From Nitrososphaeraceae archaeon (GTDB lineage: Archaea > Thermoproteota > Nitrososphaeria > Nitrososphaerales > Nitrososphaeraceae): a DNA stretch of 5,841 bases. The stretch covers positions 1 through 5,841 of the forward strand of contig JAJNBK010000147.1 of NCBI GenBank assembly GCA_021155845.1, given 5' to 3'. Shown here in pieces: positions 5,461-5,841 of the stretch. The position numbers were made by a program, and so were the translations under genes. The notes beneath the pieces are model-generated. The model was not told the origin of the DNA and ran no database searches. It worked only from the letters and a program-made list of their open reading frames with translations. The number at the start of each line of letters is the position of its first letter. Positions within the stretch are counted from its first letter, which is position 1.

Positions 5461-5841
5461 TTGGGTTCTAAGGAAAGTTTTAGTATCGATAATAGCAGAG
5501 TGGTTGAACCTTTACAGGACAATGCTGATGGTAAGAGTTTTGCTACTGTTAATAAATATAAGGTGTCTATTAGGAACCTTGATGCATGGTATGGGTCAAA
5601 ACAAGCTTTAAAGAACATCAATTTAGACGTCAAGTCTAATACTGCTACTGCTTTTATTGGACCTTCAGGCTGTGGTAAGACTACTCTTATTCGCTGTCTT
5701 AATCGTATGCATGAGATGACTCCTGGCGCAGGCGCAAGGGGTCAGGTCATTCTAGACGGCATCAATATATACGATAATAAAACTGTTGATCCGGTAATCA
5801 TCAAAAGACGTATAGGCATGGTCTTTCAAAAACCAAACCCC
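5461..5841 (+). CDS. pstB: Phosphate ABC transporter ATP-binding protein PstB, N-terminal part (cut by window edge)
   Basis: This cytoplasmic ATPase drives the PstC/PstA channel. The frame is open from just after the pstA TAG to the window end. Recognisable PstB sequence begins at KYKVSIRNLDAWYGSKQAL. Counting from the TTG at 5461, Walker A GPSGCGKTT is at residues 67-75, followed by LIRCLNRMHEM, typical of PstB, and the Q-loop in MVFQKPNP (120-127). Signature, Walker B and H-loop lie outside the window. There is no in-frame ATG before Walker A. The TTG at 5461 gives an N-terminal extension of about 32 residues, which I believe some thaumarchaeal PstB proteins have; GTG at 5500 or 5563 are the other options, the last leaving almost no extension. 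The family call is firm; the start is not. Confidence 0.9.
   Translation, partial: MGSKESFSIDNSRVVEPLQDNADGKSFATVNKYKVSIRNLDAWYGSKQALKNINLDVKSNTATAFIGPSGCGKTTLIRCLNRMHEMTPGAGARGQVILDGINIYDNKTVDPVIIKRRIGMVFQKPNP

Overview
The window looks like chromosomal DNA from a group I.1b-type ammonia-oxidising archaeon (Thaumarchaeota/Nitrososphaeria, perhaps the low-GC Nitrosocosmicus/Nitrososphaera side). The assignment rests on an archaeal-type AspRS next to gatC and gatA, archaeal BRE/TATA-like promoters, few Shine-Dalgarno sites, frequent TTG starts, AT-rich spacers and the style of the PstS and DUF1059-like proteins. It is inferred from protein character, not from a search.

Layout. The left part (1-1657) is on the minus strand: aspS, gatC and the start of gatA, tightly packed in that order. 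This is the tRNA-dependent route to Asn-tRNA (and Gln-tRNA where GatCAB serves it): a non-discriminating AspRS would charge tRNA-Asn with Asp, and the amidotransferase would convert it. The aspS copy is broken twice as the sequence stands, by an internal deletion with frame change near 1131-1135 and a second frame change near 728. Flanking protein sequence is well conserved on both sides of each lesion. gatC looks intact.

The middle (1658-2297) is an AT-rich divergent spacer. It holds the putative aspS promoter and a small plus-strand ORF (1881-2039) whose first ~28 residues look like a DUF1059 protein and whose remainder does not. Upstream of pstS it holds a TATA-like box with a repeated TTACTAA heptamer.

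The right part (2298-5841) is a plus-strand high-affinity phosphate uptake operon, pstS-pstC-pstA-pstB (pstB cut by the window edge). PstS captures phosphate outside the membrane, PstC and PstA form the channel, and PstB is the ATPase. A nested hairpin plus T-rich tract directly after pstS could let pstS be made in excess over pstCAB. pstA appears to have lost its last membrane helix: its reading frame runs into an AT-only tandem/inverted repeat just before pstB.

I see no previously undescribed defence, mobile or biosynthetic system. What stands out is repeated local damage (aspS twice, the DUF1059-like gene, the pstA 3' end) in otherwise well-conserved genes. Either this is a genuinely eroding or rearranged locus, or the assembly carries small deletions; the two cannot be separated from the sequence alone.
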